DNA of 64,000 nt, taken from the NCBI GenBank assembly GCA_963801045.1, contig CAWDDC010000001.1, positions 62,001 through 126,000 on the forward strand, given 5' to 3'. The DNA is from JACCWP01 sp963801045. GTDB taxonomy: Bacteria; Actinomycetota; Actinomycetes; Propionibacteriales; Nocardioidaceae. Of the stretch, positions 32,688-41,448 are shown piece by piece. The first letter of the stretch is position 1. Every line of letters starts with the position of its first letter. Under the pieces are notes generated by a model. The model was not told the DNA's origin, searched no databases, and saw nothing but the letters and a program-made list of their open reading frames with translations. Made by a program: the position numbers and the translations under genes.

Positions 32688-33010
32688 CAGGGGGTGTCCC
32701 TCCGGACTGGGCTGCCAGGACTGGCAGACGGCGTGCTGCGGACGGCGAGGGCGGGCGCTGCGCCAGCCAGGGGCGGCGCGCCCCCGGGAGCTCGACGCGG
32801 CTCGAGCCCCAGCTGGGTCAGCAGCTCGTCCTCCCGTTCCGTCATGCCGTCGCGCACGTCGGCCGCGAGCGTACGCAGCCCGAGGCCGAGTGCCGCCACC
32901 TGGTCCGACACCCCTTCCGGGGAGAGCCGGTAGACCAGCTTGCGTGCCTTCATCGTCGTGTAGATGCCCGCGCCGGTGCCGACCGCGAACCAGAACGCGC
33001 GCGCGGTCAT
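32687..33010 (-). CDS. Small membrane-associated protein, DUF6167-like
   Basis: 107 aa and intact. MTARAFWFAVGTGAGIYTTM is a short hydrophobic segment followed by KARKLVYRLSPEGVSDQVAA and a helical VRDGMTEREDELLTQLG, then a Pro/Ala-rich tail. It resembles the DUF6167 proteins found upstream of alaS in many actinobacteria (family name from memory, moderate confidence). Function is unknown. It is directly coupled to alaS by a TGATG overlap. Confidence 0.75.
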   Translation of the reverse strand: MTARAFWFAVGTGAGIYTTMKARKLVYRLSPEGVSDQVAALGLGLRTLAADVRDGMTEREDELLTQLGLEPRRAPGGAPPLAGAAPALAVRSTPSASPGSPVRRDTP

Positions 33011-33022
33011 GACGCCGACTCC

Positions 33023-33536
33023 TCACGGCTCGGTGTCCGCCGGGCGGATGGGCACCACCCGTGCCGCCCGGCGCGCGGCCCGGCGGCGGACCTTGTGCCG
33101 ACGCCGGATGTCGCGGCGCACCAGCGCGCGGCACCCGGTCGCGGTTCTCCTCGCGCAGCGCGTGCCGGATGCCGTAGGACAGCGCCGCCACCCGCACCAG
33201 CGGGTGGCTGAGCGTGGCCGCCGCGATCTCGCTGTGCGTGGGCACCACCTCGGCGTCGGCCGGCACCAGCTCGGGCACCACCCCGGCCTCGGTCGGCACC
33301 AGCTCCAAACCGGGCGGGCCGGGACGGCGCCCGGCACCGGCTCGAGCGCCGTGCCGGCGGCCGGTCGGCGCGTCCGGAGAGGGCGGAGGAACGGGTTCCC
33401 GCTCCGGCGCCGGGACCGCGGGCGCGCTCACGGCCGCGCGCAGCCGTCGCACCTGCACCAGCAGGAGTACGACGCCGAGCAGCGCGACGAGGGCCACCGC
33501 GGTTGCCAGCCAGGCAGCCAGCTGGGGTCCGGACAT
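33023..33536 (-). CDS. Single-pass membrane protein of unknown function
   Basis: MSGPQLAAWLATAVALVALL starts an N-terminal membrane helix. A Pro/Arg-rich linker follows, then a conserved-looking helical part (HSEIAAATLSHPLVRVAALS, YGIRHALREENRDRV). After removal of one extra base near 33133 it ends in a very basic tail (RRDIRRRHKVRRRAARRAAR). Repaired length is 170 aa. The basic tail could bind nucleic acid or lipid. In other actinobacteria this slot between rarA and alaS often holds rpsD or a DUF948 protein; I do not recognise this one. Confidence 0.7.
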
Positions 33537-33571
33537 GGCGTCGACCCTACCCAAAGGGCGGGCCTGCCAAA

Positions 33572-34953
33572 TCAGTCGCCGTCCTCGTCGCGTCCCAGCG
33601 GCCAGCACCTGCCGGATCCGCTCCAACCGGTCGGCGTAGTCCGCCTCGGCGCCGCGCCGGGTCGGCGTGTAGTAGTGCCGGCCGTGCACCTCGTCGGGGG
33701 CGTACTGCTGGCCGACGACGCCACGGGGGTCGTCGTGGGCGTAGCGGTAGCCCTGCCCGTGGCCGAGGTCCTTGGCACCGCGGTAGTGGGCGTCTCGCAG
33801 GTGCGGCGGGACCGGGCCGGTCGCACCGGCGCGTACGTCGGCGACGGCGGCGCCGATGGCCTCGATGACGGCGTTCGACTTCGGCGCCAGCGCCAGGGCG
33901 ATCACCGCCTGGGCCAGGATGATCCGCCCCTCGGGCAGCCCGATGGTCGCCACCGCCTGGGCGGCGGCGTTGGCCGTGGTGAGCGCGGTGGGATCGGCCA
34001 GCCCGATGTCCTCGCTGGCCAGGATCACCAGCCGCCGGGCCAGGAACCGTGGGTCCTCGCCGGCCTCGACCATCCGGGCCAGGTAGTGCAGGGCCGCGTC
34101 GACGTCGGATCCACGGATCGACTTGATCAGCGCGCTGGTGACGTCGTAGTGCTGGTCGCCGGCGCGGTCGTAGCGCACCGCCGCCCGGTCGACCGCGAGG
34201 GCGGCGGTCTCCACGTCGATGTCGTCGAGCCCGCGCGAGTGCGCCGCCTGGGCCGCCGCCTCGAGGTAGGTCAGTCCGCGCCGTCCGTCGCCGCCCGCCA
34301 GCCGTACCAGGTGGTCCATGCGCCTCCTCGTCGATGCCCACGGCGCCGGCGAGACCCCGCTCGTCGGCGATCGCCCGGCGCAGCAGCGCCTCGACGTCGG
34401 CCGCCTCCAGCGGCTGCAGCGTCAGCAGCAGCGACCGCGACAGCAGCGGCGCGATCACGGCGAAGTGCGGGTTCTCCGTGGTGGCGGCCACCAGCGACAC
34501 CAGCCGGTTCTCCACCCCGGGCAGCAGCGCGTCCTGCTGGGCCTTGGAGAAGCGGTGCACCTCGTCGACGAACAGCACCGTCTCGCGACCGCCGCGCGCC
34601 AGCGACGCGCGGGCGGAGTCGAGCACGGCGCGGACGTCCTTGACCCCCGCGGAGACCGCCGAGATCTCGACGAAGTCCCGCCCGGTGGCCAGGCTCAGCA
34701 GGGCGGCGATCGTGGTCTTGCCGGTGCCGGGCGGGCCCCACAGCAGCACCGACATCGGCTGGTCGCCCTCGATCAGGCGCCGCAGCGGCGATCCCTCGAC
34801 CAGCAGGTGGTCCTGGCCCACCAGCTCGTCGAGCGTGCGCGGCCGCATCCGCACGGCGAGCGGGCTGCCCGCGTGGGCGGGGTCGGCCAGGCTGCCGCCG
34901 CCCGGCGCCCGGGCAGCGGCCACGGGCACGTCGAAGAGCGCGTCACCGTCCAC
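33572..34953 (-). CDS. rarA: Replication-associated recombination protein A (AAA+ ATPase)
   Basis: MgsA/WRNIP1-family ATPase acting at stalled forks. Walker A LLWGPPGTGKTTIAALLSLA, Walker B ETVLFVDEVHRFSKAQQDA and sensor VAATTENPHF are visible, and the C-terminal tetramerisation region ends RLERIRQVLAAG. Two extra bases, near 34321 (EEA then MDHLVRLAGGDGRR) and 33595, must be removed, giving 459 aa. It is followed by the membrane protein, the DUF6167-like gene and alaS. Confidence 0.94.
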
Positions 34954-35095
34954 GGCAGCGACCCTAGCCCGGTGTCTTCCCCGGCCGGCGGAGTGCAGCA
35001 GCGCAGCCGATCACGCGCGTCGGCGGGGTCGGCGGCGCCGTGCTTGCACCGCGAAACCGACGGTTCCCCCGCGTCACGACGCGAGGTGCCGCTCG

Positions 35096-35121
35096 GGTTT
35101 CCCACGGGACCGTGGGAAACC
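35096..35121. terminator. Perfect hairpin between oppF and rarA
   Basis: GGTTTCCCACGG (35096-35107) and CCGTGGGAAACC (35110-35121) are exact reverse complements separated by two bases. It begins 9 bp after the oppF stop and most likely ends the oligopeptide-transporter transcript. There is no T-run on the minus side. The remaining gap to rarA (34954-35095) shows nothing else. Confidence 0.65.
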
Positions 35122-35129
35122 TGGGCCCG

Positions 35130-36226
35130 CTAGGCGACGGCGTCGGCCTCGGTGAGCGGGGTGGTGCGCTCCTCGCCGGGCGGGGCGGCGAAGTGGCAGG
35201 CCACCCGGTGCCCCATCGGGGCGTCGCCGTGCCCGATCTGCAGCAGCGGCGGCTCCTTCTCCGCGCAGAGGTCCTGCGCCTTCCAGCACCGGGTACGGAA
35301 CCGGCATCCCGACGGCGGGTCGATCGGGCTCGGGACGTCGCCGGTGAGCCGGATCCGCTCGCGCCGCCCGCCCGTGGCCGCCTGGCTCACCTCGGGGATC
35401 GCCGACAGCAGCGCCTGGGTGTAGGGGTGCTGCGGGCGCGCGTAGATCGTCGTGCGGTCGCCGACCTCGACGATCTTGCCGAGGTACATCACGGCGATCT
35501 CGGGGCAGAAGTGCCGCACCACGGCGAGGTCGTGGGCGATGAACAGGAACGCGATGCCGAACTCGCGCTGCAGGTCCTGGAGCAGGTTGACCACCTGCGC
35601 CTGGATGGACACGTCGAGCGCAGACACCGGCTCGTCGGCGACCATCAGCTTGGGCTGCAGCGCCAGCGCGCGGGCGATGCCGATCCGCTGCCGCTGGCCG
35701 CCGGAGAACTCGCTGGGATAGCGGTTGTAGTGCTCGGGGTTGAGCCCCACCAGCTCCAGCAGCTCCTGGACCCGCGGCAGCAGCCCCTTCTTGGGGACGA
35801 CGTTGTGCGTACGCAGCGGCGTGGCGATGATCGAGCCCACCGTGTGCCGGGGGTTCAGCGAGGAGTACGGGTCCTGGAAGATCATCTGCACGTCGCGCCG
35901 GATCGGCAGCATCTGCTTCGACGACAGCGGCGCGAGGTCCCGGCCGTCGAAGTTCATCTCGCCACTGGTCGGTTCGTACAGCCGGGTGATCAGCCGGCCG
36001 GTGGTGGACTTGCCGCAGCCGGACTCCCCCACCAGCCCCAGCGCCTCACCGGCGTCGACGGAGAAGTTGACGCCGTCGACGGCCTGCACCTGACCGATGG
36101 TGCGGCGCACCAGACCGGAGGAGCGGATCGGGAAGTGCTTGACGAGATCCTTGACCTCGAGCAGCGGGCCGCCCGACCCGGAGCCCTGCGGGGCCGCGCG
36201 GGCCCGGTCTCGGTCGACGCCGTCAT
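35130..36226 (-). CDS. oppF: Oligopeptide/dipeptide ABC transporter ATP-binding protein F
   Basis: Second ATPase of the transporter. Walker A GESGCGKST, signature FSGGQRQRIGIARALA, Walker B LMVADEPVSALDV and H-loop FIAHDLAVV are present. The C-terminal Cys-containing extension (GCRFRTRCWKAQDLCAE) is typical of OppF/DppF and may carry an iron-sulfur or structural cluster. The start is ATG 36224-36226, overlapping the oppD stop. One missing base near 36193 is needed to reach PLLEVKDLVKHFPIRSSG; repaired length is 365 aa. Confidence 0.93.
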
Positions 36227-37387
36227 GTCGCGCTCTCCTGGTGCAGGTCGGTGACAGGTGGGGCGTCCCCGCTGGAGAGGGCGGCGAGCTCGGGTTGTTC
36301 GACCTGCAGCCGCGCGAACACGGCGTCGGGGTCCTTGAGGTGGCAGCGCTTGACGTGTCCGGGTCCGCGTCCGCCCGGTGACAGGTCGGGCACCTGGGTC
36401 GTGCACAGATCGCCCGGCACCTCGGCGGTGAAGGCGCACCGGGGGTTGAACGCGCACCCGGTCGGGCGGGCTCAGCAGGCTCGGCGGTGTGCCCGGGATC
36501 GGGTGCAGCCGCTTGGTGGTGTCACCCGCGAGCTCGGGGATGCTGGACAGCAGACCCCAGGTGTAGGGCATCTCCGGGTGGGTGAGGATCTCCTTGCCGG
36601 CGCCGACCTCGACCGCGCGTCCGGCGTACATCACCATCACGTCGTCGGCCATCTCGGCCACCACCCCGAGGTCGTGGGTGATGATGATGATCGCCGAGCC
36701 GAAGTCGCGCTGCAGGTCCTGCAGCAGGTCGAGGATCTGCGCCTGGACGGTGACGTCGAGGGCGGTGGTCGGCTCGTCGGCGATCAGCAGCTTGGGGTCG
36801 TTGACCAGCGCCATGCCGATCATGGCGCGCTGCCGCATGCCACCGGAGAACTGGTGCGGGTAGTCGTCGACCCGGCGGCGGGCCTGCGGGATGCCCACCC
36901 GGTCGAGCATCTCGATGGCGCGCTTCTTGCCGTCGGCGCGGGAGGCGTCCGGGTGGTGCGCCCGGTAGGCCTCGGTGATCTGGTAGCCGATCGAGTAGAA
37001 CGGGTGCAGCGCCGTCAGCGGGTCCTGGAAGATCATCGCCGCCGCGGAGCCGCGCAGCTTGCGCAGCTGCGCCTCGGGCAGCCCGATCACCTCGGTGCCG
37101 CCGATCCGGATGGAGCCCTCCATCCGGCTGCGCTTGACGTCGTGCAGGCCCATGACGGCCATGCTGGACACCGACTTGCCCGAACCGGACTCCCCGACGA
37201 TGCCGAGCGTCTTGCCGAGCTCGACGGTGTAGCTGAGCTCGGAGACCGCCTTGACCAGACCGTCGTGGGTCGGGAACTGGACGGTCAGGTCCTCGACGAC
37301 GAGGAACGGGTCGTTGGCCGCGGCGCCCGGCTCCGCGCGGGTCGGATCGGGCGCCGCATGTGCCCCGGACGGATGGGACTCGCTCAC
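36223..37387 (-). CDS. oppD: Oligopeptide/dipeptide ABC transporter ATP-binding protein D
   Basis: First ATPase. Walker A GESGSGKSVSSMAVMG, signature FSGGMRQRAMIGMAL, Walker B LLIADEPTTALDV and H-loop IITHDLGVV are visible. The C-terminal Cys motif (PTGCAFNPRCAFTAEVPGD) appears after removing one extra base near 36464. Repaired length is 387 aa. The GTG start overlaps the oppB stop as GTGA. Confidence 0.93.
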
Positions 37388-38379
37388 GTCAGCCGCACTC
37401 TCGGATCGATGACGCTGTACAGGACGTCCACCACCACGTTGGCCAGGACGACGAAGACCGACGCGATCACCACGGTGGCGAGAACCACCGGGAAGTCCTG
37501 CTGGAAGATCGCACCCAAGGCCGTCCTGCCGATGCCGTCGATCCCGAAGATGGCCTCAGTAAACACCGTGCCGGCCAGCAGCGCCGCGAAGTCGAGGCCG
37601 AAGATGGTCACGACCGGCACGATGGCAGCACGCAGCGCGTGGCGCACCGTCACCCGTCTGTCGCTCAGGCCCTTGGACTTGGCGGTGCGGACGTAGTCCT
37701 CGCTCAGCGACTCGATCATCGAGCCGCGGCTGAACCGCGCGTAGGACGTCGACGTCGCCAGGCCGAGCACCAGCCAGGGCAGGAGCAGCCCGCCGAACCA
37801 CTTCAGCGGGTTCTCGAAGAGCGGGTAGTACTCACTGTCGGGGAACACGCCCCACTGGACCACGAGGTAGAGGTAGGCCAGCAGGCACACGATGTAGTAG
37901 GGGATCGCGCTGACCAGCAGCGACGAGCCCACCAGCATCCGGTCGGTGCCGGTCCCCCGCCGCCGGGCGGCGAGGGTGCCGAGCAGCACGCCGAGCGGGA
38001 AGAAGATCATCGCCCCGCCCACCGCGATCGAGATGGTGGCGGGGAAACGATCTCGCAGGATCTCGGAGACCGGCTCGCGGGTGATGTAGGAGGCACCGAA
38101 GCAGGGGGCATCACAATAGAACGCGGCGCCGCCGAAGGTGATCTCTCGGCCGGTGAAGATGCCGTTGACGAAGGCGGCGTACTGCTCGGTGATCGGCTTG
38201 GTGAACCCGAGCGTCTCGTTGAGCTGGGCAGCCCGCTCCGCGGTGCAGTTGCCTGAACGGTTGCAGATGGCAACACCGGGGTCGCTCGGGCCGTAGAAGA
38301 ACAGCAGGAACACCAGCGTGAAGATCACCACGACCACGAGGGCGGCACCGATGAGCCGCCGTGCGATGTAGCCGAGCAT
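37384..38379 (-). CDS. oppB: Oligopeptide/dipeptide ABC transporter permease B
   Basis: 331 aa from ATG 38377-38379 with GAGGAG upstream. MLGYIARRLIGAALVVVVIF starts the first membrane helix. A long external loop with four cysteines (CNRSGNC, FYCDAPCFG) follows, then five more helices. The ATPase-contact loop DYVRTAKSKGLSDRRVTVRH is intact. It lies 119 bp after oppA. Confidence 0.92.
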   Translation of the reverse strand: MLGYIARRLIGAALVVVVIFTLVFLLFFYGPSDPGVAICNRSGNCTAERAAQLNETLGFTKPITEQYAAFVNGIFTGREITFGGAAFYCDAPCFGASYITREPVSEILRDRFPATISIAVGGAMIFFPLGVLLGTLAARRRGTGTDRMLVGSSLLVSAIPYYIVCLLAYLYLVVQWGVFPDSEYYPLFENPLKWFGGLLLPWLVLGLATSTSYARFSRGSMIESLSEDYVRTAKSKGLSDRRVTVRHALRAAIVPVVTIFGLDFAALLAGTVFTEAIFGIDGIGRTALGAIFQQDFPVVLATVVIASVFVVLANVVVDVLYSVIDPRVRLT

Positions 38380-38422
38380 CCGGGTCTCCTCGTTCGGACC
38401 GGGCAGGGCACCGGGGTGGGGA

Positions 38423-38438
38423 CGGGCCCTCAGGCCCG
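38423..38438. promoter_or_regulatory. Small hairpin in the oppA-oppB gap
   Basis: CGGGCC (38423-38428) pairs with GGCCCG (38433-38438) around CTCA, about 60 nt after the oppA stop. Stem-loops after binding-protein genes commonly stabilise that part of the mRNA or attenuate downstream permease expression; that role here is inference. Confidence 0.35.
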
Positions 38439-38498
38439 CCCCCACCACGGTAGGGACCTCACCGGCGGGGCGCACCCCGATCGGTGTGGATCAGTGCA

Positions 38499-40242
38499 TC
38501 ACTCCTCGGGCTGGACCCACATCTGCTTCCACGTGGGCATGCCGGCGACATCGTCGTTCTCCATGCCCATGACCCGCGAGCCGTGGAGCATGGCGTTGCC
38601 GTAGAAGCCGGCGTTCACGACCGGGTAGTAGTCGGTCATGATCTGCTCGTCCAGCGCACCCCATCCGGCATCCTGCTCCTCGAGCGGGGACAGGATGACG
38701 TCCTGGATGCCGTCGGTGATCTTCTTCTCGTCGAACATCGAGTAGTTCGAGCCACCGTTCGGGACCGAACAGCGGCGGGATCCACGACGAACCCTTCGGC
38801 CAGTCCGAGCACCAGCCGCCGGAGCGGAGGTTGATCGGCGTGTCCGGGTTGAGGTTCTGCGTCGGGATCTTGTTGATCGTCGACGCGATCGGGTTGGCCG
38901 TGAAGCCGGCCTCCTCGAAGGCCTCGACATAGGTGTTCTTGATGTCGACCTGGATCGGGTCGTCAGCAGCGAAGACGAAGTCGAGCTGGTAGCCCTCCTC
39001 GCCAGCCTCCTGCAGCAGCTGCTTGGCCTTCTCCGGGTCGGTCGTGTCACCGTTGGTGCCGAGGACGTCGTAGTCGGGCTGTCCCGGGGTGCCTGGCGGC
39101 ATGATCGTCGTGCCGGGAATGCGGGTGACACCGACGATCTCCCCGCCGGTCAGCCAGTAGTCCTTGTACGGGAACGCGTAGCCGATCGCCTTGCGCACGT
39201 TGATGTCGGTGATCTTGCGCATGTCGAGGTACAGGAACCTGGTGCACGGCACTCCGCCGGTGACCACGTTGCCGGTCTCCTGCGCCGCCGGGTAGTCCGA
39301 CTGCAGCACCGAGTCGAAGGTCATCGTCGTCTGCGCGTCACCCTGGTCGCCGATGATCTTGGCGTCCAGCGCCGAGGAGTCCTCGGTCAGGTCGAACTGG
39401 TACTCGTCCGGGTAGGCGGTGCGGCCCGGGTCGGTCGCCGGGTCCCACTCGGGGTTGCGGACCAGCTGCAGCGACTCACCAGGGGTGTAGTCGCCGAACA
39501 TGTACGGCCCGGTGGACAGCGGGTGCTGCGCGTACTCTTCCGGGTCGCTCGCGTCCTCGGGCATCGGGCTGATCGCCGGGAAGGTGCCCCAGTAGGGCAT
39601 GTCCGGGAACGGCTTGGACATCTTGATCGTCAGCTTGTTGCCCTCGATGGTGGCGCCGTTCCACTCCGCGTCGGGGTCGGTGTAGGGACCCTTGTAGGTG
39701 TCGCCGTCGAGGAAGTACTCGTTGGAGTAGGCCGCGCCGCCGGGGAAGGTGTCCCGGTCGAACGAGCGCTTGATGCCCCAGATCCAGTCCTCGGGCTGGA
39801 CCTCGTCGCCGTTCTCGTACTTGATGCCCTCACGCAGCTCGAACGTCCACTCGGTGAAGTCCTCGTTGGGCGTGCCCAGGTCGGTCGCGAGGTCGGGGAT
39901 CAGGACCGTCTTCTCGGTCTCCGGGTCGTAGACGAACTGTGTCAACGTCCGGGTCACGAAGCTGGTGTTGATCGACATCGTGTTGATGTAGTAGGCCTCG
40001 GTCGGGTCCATCGTGGTGAGACCCGCGTTGGACAGCACGTTGATCGTGCCGCCCTCGACGGCACCGTCGATCTCGACGGGACCGTCGACCCGGCTGGCGT
40101 CCTGGTCCTTGCCTGCTGAGCCGGCCTCCTCGAAGGTTGCAGAGTCCCCGGAGCTGGAGCTGTCACCACTTCCTGAGCAGGCCGCCAGCCCTACCAGCGC
40201 CGCAACGCTGAGGGCGGCTACGGCCGCTTTCTTCACCTGCAT
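38499..40242 (-). CDS. oppA: Peptide ABC transporter substrate-binding lipoprotein
   Basis: SBP_bac_5 family. The signal peptide MQVKKAAVAALSVAALVGLA ends in a lipobox (GLAAC), then a Ser/Gly linker. The mature domain has ALTQ-type lobe features such as TLTQFVYDPETEKTVLIPDL, WTFELREGIKYENGDEV and DINVRKAIGYAFPYKDYWL. One extra base near 38766 breaks the frame at SSWIPPLF; the remainder (NGGSNYSMFDEKKITDGIQD) gives a 580-aa protein. It is flanked by the permease genes oppC (54 bp upstream) and oppB. Confidence 0.93.
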
Positions 40243-40296
40243 GTGCGTCCAACCCCTTCCTGGGTCTTCATTCTGTCTACGCCTGGCCCCATCGGG

Positions 40297-41304
40297 TCAT
40301 CGGCGAGTGCGTGGGTCGAAGGCGTCCCGGATCGAGTCGCCGAGGAGGTTGAGCGAGATGACCAGGAACATGATCCCGACGATCGGCGCCCACAGGTACA
40401 ACGGATACGTCTCGAAGTAGCTCTGCGCGCGCACGATCGTGTAGCCCCAGCTGGGCCGGTCGGTGAACCCGACGCCGAGGAACGACAGCCCCGCCTCGGC
40501 CGCGACATAGGCCGGAAGGCCGAGGGAGAACGAGACCACGATCGGTGCGACCAGGTTGGGGAGCAGCTCGCGGAACAGGATGACCCGGGTGGGCACCCCG
40601 ATGACCCGCGCCGCCTCGACGAACTCGCGTTCGCGCATCGACAGCACCTCGCCGCGGATCAGTCGGGCCAGGCCCATCCAGCCGAAGAACGTCAGCACCG
40701 CGACCAGGGAGACGAACTGCACGCGGTCGAGCTGGTCGAGGTCGGTGGCGAAGCGGTTGATCAGGATGGCGGCCAGGGCCAGCGCGCCGAGCAGGAACGG
40801 GAAGGACAGGCACACGTCGATCACGAACGTGATGACCCGGTCGAGCCAGCCGCGGCTGAAGCCGGCGACCAGGCCGACGACGATGCCGATCAGGGTCGAA
40901 AGGACCGCCGCCGCCGTCGCCACCTCGAGCGAGGTGCGGGCGCCGTAGAGCCACTCGGCCGTCAGGTCGTTGGCGGTGCGCGGTGCGATGCCGAGCGGGT
41001 GCGACCAGGTGAACGCCTGCTCCGGTGGGCCGACCAGCCCGTAGGCGGTGGCGAGGTTGAGGTCCTCGGACGGGTCGCCCGCCCGGAGCTCGACGCCGAT
41101 GAGCTTGCAGATCAGCGGAGCGAACACGGCGAGCAGCACGATGACGGCGATGATCACCGCCGACACGACTGCGACCTTGTCGGACCGCAGCCGCTGGAGT
41201 GCGATCCGGGTGGGGGACTTGCCGTGGACCTTGTCGCTGGCGTCCGGCGCGTCGATGACTTGGTCGGAGACCAACGCGTCGACGGGAGGCAGCGACATGG
41301 TCAC
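40297..41304 (-). CDS. oppC: Oligopeptide/dipeptide ABC transporter permease C
   Basis: 335 aa and intact. The cytoplasmic N-terminus is followed by six membrane helices (first VAVVSAVIIAVIVLLAVFAP). The periplasmic WSHPLGIAPRTANDL and the ATPase-contact loop EFVEAARVIGVPTRVILFRE are OppC-like. It is first in the C-A-B-D-F operon, an order different from the common A-B-C-D-F. Confidence 0.92.
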   Translation of the reverse strand: MTMSLPPVDALVSDQVIDAPDASDKVHGKSPTRIALQRLRSDKVAVVSAVIIAVIVLLAVFAPLICKLIGVELRAGDPSEDLNLATAYGLVGPPEQAFTWSHPLGIAPRTANDLTAEWLYGARTSLEVATAAAVLSTLIGIVVGLVAGFSRGWLDRVITFVIDVCLSFPFLLGALALAAILINRFATDLDQLDRVQFVSLVAVLTFFGWMGLARLIRGEVLSMREREFVEAARVIGVPTRVILFRELLPNLVAPIVVSFSLGLPAYVAAEAGLSFLGVGFTDRPSWGYTIVRAQSYFETYPLYLWAPIVGIMFLVISLNLLGDSIRDAFDPRTRR

Positions 41305-41375
41305 CCTTCGTCGGCTTGCGCGGACCCTGCACGTCGGGCCAGCAAGGGCTCGAACGAGTCGGACTGTAGACGACC

Positions 41376-41414
41376 CGATCTGGGCGTTTGGGCACCAGCC
41401 GGTAACGATCTGGG
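41376..41414. promoter_or_regulatory. Spaced direct repeats in the opp promoter region
   Basis: CGATCTGGG occurs at 41376-41384 and again at 41406-41414, exactly 30 bp apart (about three helical turns). This is in the 144-bp gap upstream of oppC. A possible minus-strand -10 element TACAGT lies near 41365-41370 between them and the gene. The arrangement suits a dimeric regulator; no known factor is assigned. Confidence 0.4.
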
Positions 41415-41448
41415 AACGCTTGCCGGTCGTTGCAGGCCTGTGACCTGC

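Noticed and set aside
29970..34319. A single minus-strand frame of about 1,450 codons joining rarA, two small proteins and alaS
   Set aside because: It is a chimera created because one frame happens to stay open across several genes. Real starts, stops and overlaps separate the four proteins.
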